In this document: one piece after another, positions 59,784 to 64,000 of the stretch
Layout: the number at the start of each line of letters is the position of its first letter
How positions within the stretch are numbered: the first letter of the stretch is position 1
Assembly (NCBI GenBank): GCA_030278955.1
Contig: JAOANR010000012.1
Location: 1,267,858 to 1,331,857 of the forward strand
Reading direction: 5' to 3'
Source: Hygrophila difformis
Lineage: Eukaryota > Streptophyta > Magnoliopsida > Lamiales > Acanthaceae
DNA: 64,000 bases
The notes under the pieces: model-generated
Told to the model about the DNA's origin: nothing
The model's database searches: none
What the model saw: only the letters and a program-made list of their open reading frames with translations
Made by a program: the position numbers and the translations under genes

Positions 59784-62490
59784 ATGGAGAATCATCACAG
59801 TGATAATAGTAGTCATGTGGAGGGAAGAAGAGGAGGAGGAATGGTTAATAAGGGATTGGAATACGAAGAAAAGGAAGAAAAGGTAAAGAGAGGAGGAGAG
59901 GAAGAAGAGCTGTTGGAGGAGGAGGAGGAGTCGTCGGTGGAGAGGTTATTTGAGAAATCACCAGTGCCAACATGGAGGAAACAGCTGACATTAAGAGCTT
60001 TTGCTGTCAGCTTTCTTCTATCAGTGATGTTCTGCTTCATAGTGATGAAGCTCAATCTCACCACTGGGATCATACCATCACTCAATGTCTCAGCTGGTCT
60101 TCTGGGGTTCTTCTTCGTCAAGATTTGGACTAAGGTGCTTGCCAAAGCAGGCATGTTGAAGCAGCCCTTCACCCGTCAGGAGAACACCGTGATTCAGACC
60201 TGTGTCGTTGCCTCCTCCGGCATTGCCTTCAGCGGTAAAACATCCTCTGAATTACTACTAGCTAGTCAATATATAAACTTAATGCATTTCTGTTTTTTCT
60301 CTGACTGTGTGTACTACTACTGCAGGTGGTTTTGGGAGCTATCTCTTTGGAATGAGCGAAAGAATAGTTCGACAATCAGGGAACACGACAGGCAATTCAG
60401 AATACAAAGACCCGAGGTTGGCTTGGATGATTGGCTTTCTGTTTGTTGTTAGCTTCCTTGGCTTATTCTCGGTGGTGCCCCTCCGGAAGGTAACTAACTC
60501 TTAACACTTTTTCGAAAAGGGATGAATTGAAGAAGCTACTACTAATAATGTTTTGCTGGTTTAACTTTGAAGGGATGAAGCTAGCTAGTATACTATGTTT
60601 TCATTGCTTGAATGATGAAATGTTGCTCCTTTTTTCAGACCATGGTGATAGACTTCAAGTTGACTTATCCAAGTGGAACAGCAACTGCGCATCTTATAAA
60701 CAGCTTCCACACTCCTGAAGGAGCCAAACTAGCAAAGTAATCATAATTTACAATTTTAGTACATGGTAAAGCACAGAGGGGGTTGATGTGAAAATATTAT
60801 ATTCTGTATCATCTCTCAGGAAAACTTTATTGCTTAACTCTCAGAAAACAGGTCAGAGTATTGAGCAAGTATTTCACCTTCAGCTTCTTCTGGGGTTTCT
60901 TCCAGTGGTTCTTCGCTGCTGGTGAACACTGTGGTTTTGAAAGCTTTCCTACATTTGGATTGAAAGCATATAAGTACAAGTAAGGATAATTACATAGTAT
61001 TAAATTGTACATATGCAGTCGTAATAATATGCAGAAATGTATGCAACTCCTACCATATATTCATGTCAATAGTGAATATATTATTACAGGTTCTTCTTTG
61101 ATTTCTCAGCAATTTATGTTGGAGTAGGAATGATTTGCCCTCACATCATAAATATATCATTACTGGTGGGAGGTATCATTTCTTGGGGTATTATGTGGCC
61201 GCTCATTGAAACCAGAAAAGGTGACTGGTATCCTGCTGAACTTCCTTCCAGCAACTTACACGGGCTTCAAGGTTATAAGGTACCACTTTTTTCTCTTCCA
61301 AGTCCAACATTATTATTTTCATGTACTATGGACGACATTGCCATTATGTATAGCAAAAAACTAATAATACCCAACTTACACAGGTGTTCATAGCCATCGC
61401 TATGATACTTGGCGATGGCCTCTACAACTTCTTCAAGGTGCTAAGCCAAACAATAGCTGGTTTGTTTGTCAAAATCCAAGAAAGAAATGCCAATCTGCAA
61501 ATCCCTGTAACAGAGCATTCTTCTCCTCCTTCCAAATCTCAGAGTTATGATGACCAGCGACGCACACAACTTTTCCTCAAGGATCAGATTCCATTGTGGT
61601 TTTCCATTGGAGGATATGTTCTCATTGCTGCAATCTCCACCACGACACTTCCTCACATCTTCCACCATCTGAAATGGTACCACATAATAGTCATATATGT
61701 GTTCGCACCAGTATTGGCCTTTTGCAATGCATTTGGGTGCGGACTCACGGATTGGTCACTGGCTTCAACCTATGGGAAGCTTGCCATCTTTACTATAGGG
61801 GCATGGGTGGGTGCCTCTCATGGAGGAATCATTGCTGGGTTAGCAGCTTGTGGTGTGATGATGAACATCGTGTCCACAGCCTCGGACCTGATGCAGGATT
61901 TCAAGACAGGCTACTTAACCTTGGCATCGCCTCGCTCAATGTTTGTGAGCCAAGTGATAGGCACAGCAATGGGGTGTGTGATCTCACCATGTGTGTTTTG
62001 GATATTCTACAAAGCTTTTCCCGACATGGGTACTCCAACGAGCCAATATCCAGCTCCTTTTGCAATAGTGTACCACAATATTTCTAAATTGGGGGTAGAG
62101 GGCTTTTCTGCACTGCCAAAAAACTGCCTCAACCTATGCTATGGCTTCTTTGCAGCTGCCATTTTCATTAACATGATTAGGGATGGGGTGGGCAAGAAAT
62201 GGGCTCGATTCATCCCTCTCCCCATGGCAATGGCGATTCCATTTTACTTGGGATCCTACTTCGCCATTGACATGTGTCTGGGAAGTCTCATACTGTTCAT
62301 CTGGCAGAAGATAAACAAGGCCAAGGCAGATGCATTTGGGCCAGCAGTGGCCTCGGGTTTAATATGTGGCGAGGGGATATGGACAATGCCAAATTCCGTG
62401 CTGGCCCTGGCAGGGGTGAAACCACCCATTTGCATGAAATTCATCTCAAGGGCAACAAATACAAGGGTGGACACGTTTTTAGGATCCTGA
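59784..62490 (+). CDS. Yellow-Stripe-Like (YSL) metal-chelate transporter, 714 aa
   Basis: Six exons with GT-AG sites join in frame: 59784-60234, 60326-60489, 60639-60736, 60845-60979, 61090-61279, 61384-62490 (714 codons plus TGA). The N-terminus is acidic (runs of Glu, residues ~24-52) and cytosolic. Many hydrophobic segments follow, as in the oligopeptide transporter (OPT) family. Conserved blocks include [30 protein letters not shown], the [11 protein letters not shown] region, GDGLYNF and the C-terminal PPICMKF. YSL proteins carry iron, copper or other metals bound to nicotianamine across membranes. Length and the C-terminal block are closest to the YSL5/YSL7/YSL8 group in my memory. No break was found. 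Regulation is not visible apart from the (GA)n run before the start codon. Confidence 0.93.
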
Positions 62491-63331
62491 AGGCTGAAGC
62501 TAAGCCGGTCAAAATGTGACAACCCTGTCTAGCTAGTAGTGTCTGTCTACAGATAACAGAAACTCTCTCTCTCTCTCAGTATTGGAGGTTGCAGTTATCC
62601 CCAGCAGGGCAGGCAGCTGCAATTAAGTGCAACTCATCAGTCTGAGTGTGTAAATGTATCCATCCATCCATCCATCCTTAATTCTTCATCCACTGTGTGG
62701 CGCAACTCTTTCAAATGCCCCCAATATTATTGTTACACTTTACATTTTCTGCTTCTTGTTGTGAATTACTCTATTAGTTGTTATTCATGTGTCAGAGTCA
62801 GACTGAAATCTGAATTATGAATAACCTGCAATGTACCGCTTCACTTCAGGAGTAGTAAGTAGTCTATTACTGCAACAAGATGAAAGAATCTAGTAGTGGT
62901 ATAATAACTAGAAAATATTTGCGCATAAAACTTAAAATTTAGTAGATCCGAAAGTGAAATTATTAAAATATGAGGTAGTTGGAGAAAATACAAATAAAAT
63001 GCTACTAATAGTAGGATCGATCGAGTACTGTTTAGAGTTGAGAATGGTTGGTTGGTTGTGGCATTGTTGCAATGTGAGATATGGGTCTTGTCACTTGTCT
63101 GCTCTGTTCTGCTCTCCTCTCCTCTCCTCTCCTCTGTTTAAGGAAAACCAAACATGAAATGAAATGAAATACTAGTAGTATCTCTTTCAATTCTCCCATT
63201 AATTAATCGGCGCCATTAATAGTAATTACTAATTATTAGTACTCCATATTCAGCATAATTATATTTGCGATAGATTGGCATTATTGCCATTGATGCCATT
63301 AATAATTCACCAGCAGCTGGAGGCTGGAGCC
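62491..63331. other. YSL 3' flank and AGD promoter region
   Basis: No ORF of note. CT repeats (62560-62575 and 63110-63135) and CATC repeats (62655-62678) occur, with AT-rich text in between. The 5' part is probably the YSL 3' untranslated region. Confidence 0.6.

Positions 63332-64000
<669 letters not shown>

Overview
This is nuclear DNA of a flowering plant, most likely a eudicot. The support is: intron-containing genes with plant GT-AG sites; a DYW-type pentatricopeptide repeat gene, a Yellow-Stripe-Like transporter and an ArfGAP-domain gene; and plant transposon families (chromovirus-like Gypsy LTRs, SIRE-like Copia, MULE, hAT and Stowaway-like MITEs, an endogenous caulimovirid). About 56 kb of the 64 kb is nested mobile DNA. 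Host genes begin only at 56.2 kb.

Layout. (1) 1-9752: a Gypsy-type LTR whose start lies before the window. It is split by a complete, very young, non-autonomous LTR element (1517-8847). That element has 3195-bp LTRs, only 941 bp of non-coding interior, and a CGATT target duplication. (2) 9753-14388: no host gene. It holds a 5'-truncated LINE tail, a MITE cluster and a Stowaway-like MITE. (3) 14389-45292: a giant Mutator-like element (MULE) of about 31 kb. It has ~130-bp terminal inverted repeats and subterminal arrays of the motif CTTGGCCCGG. On the plus strand lies a three-exon MuDR-type transposase. On the minus strand lies a gene of at least eight to twelve exons encoding a DUF1985-like region and a C48/ULP1-type protease domain. 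Between them is a run of six large hairpins (19.8-26.0 kb). Inside the MULE sit a hAT MITE, captured gene fragments including a Kelch-repeat exon, and a complete SIRE-like Copia element (36027-44967). (4) About 45.4-56.1 kb: a decayed endogenous pararetrovirus of about 7.3 kb, flanked by diverged inverted repeats. Its last gene is split by a 2794-bp solo LTR with a GTCCA duplication. (5) 56.2-64 kb: a PPR-DYW gene, a six-exon YSL metal-chelate transporter, and the first three exons of an ArfGAP gene, all on the plus strand.

How the parts work together. The transposase and the ULP-like gene share one element, as is known for plant MULEs that carry ULP-like genes (Kaonashi-type). Both carry premature stops, so this copy looks non-autonomous now. 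The hairpin array, part of which resembles the element's own transposase, could give double-stranded RNA and self-silencing; this is inference. The retroelements with a visible primer site (Gypsy, Copia, pararetrovirus) all use the tRNA-iMet complement TGGTATCAGAGC. The pararetroviral promoter (as-1-like element plus TATA box) points at the PPR gene, whose start codon lies about 0.9 kb downstream.

Coordinates of splice sites and repeat arms were read by eye. Percent identities are impressions from the aligned stretches, not computed values.
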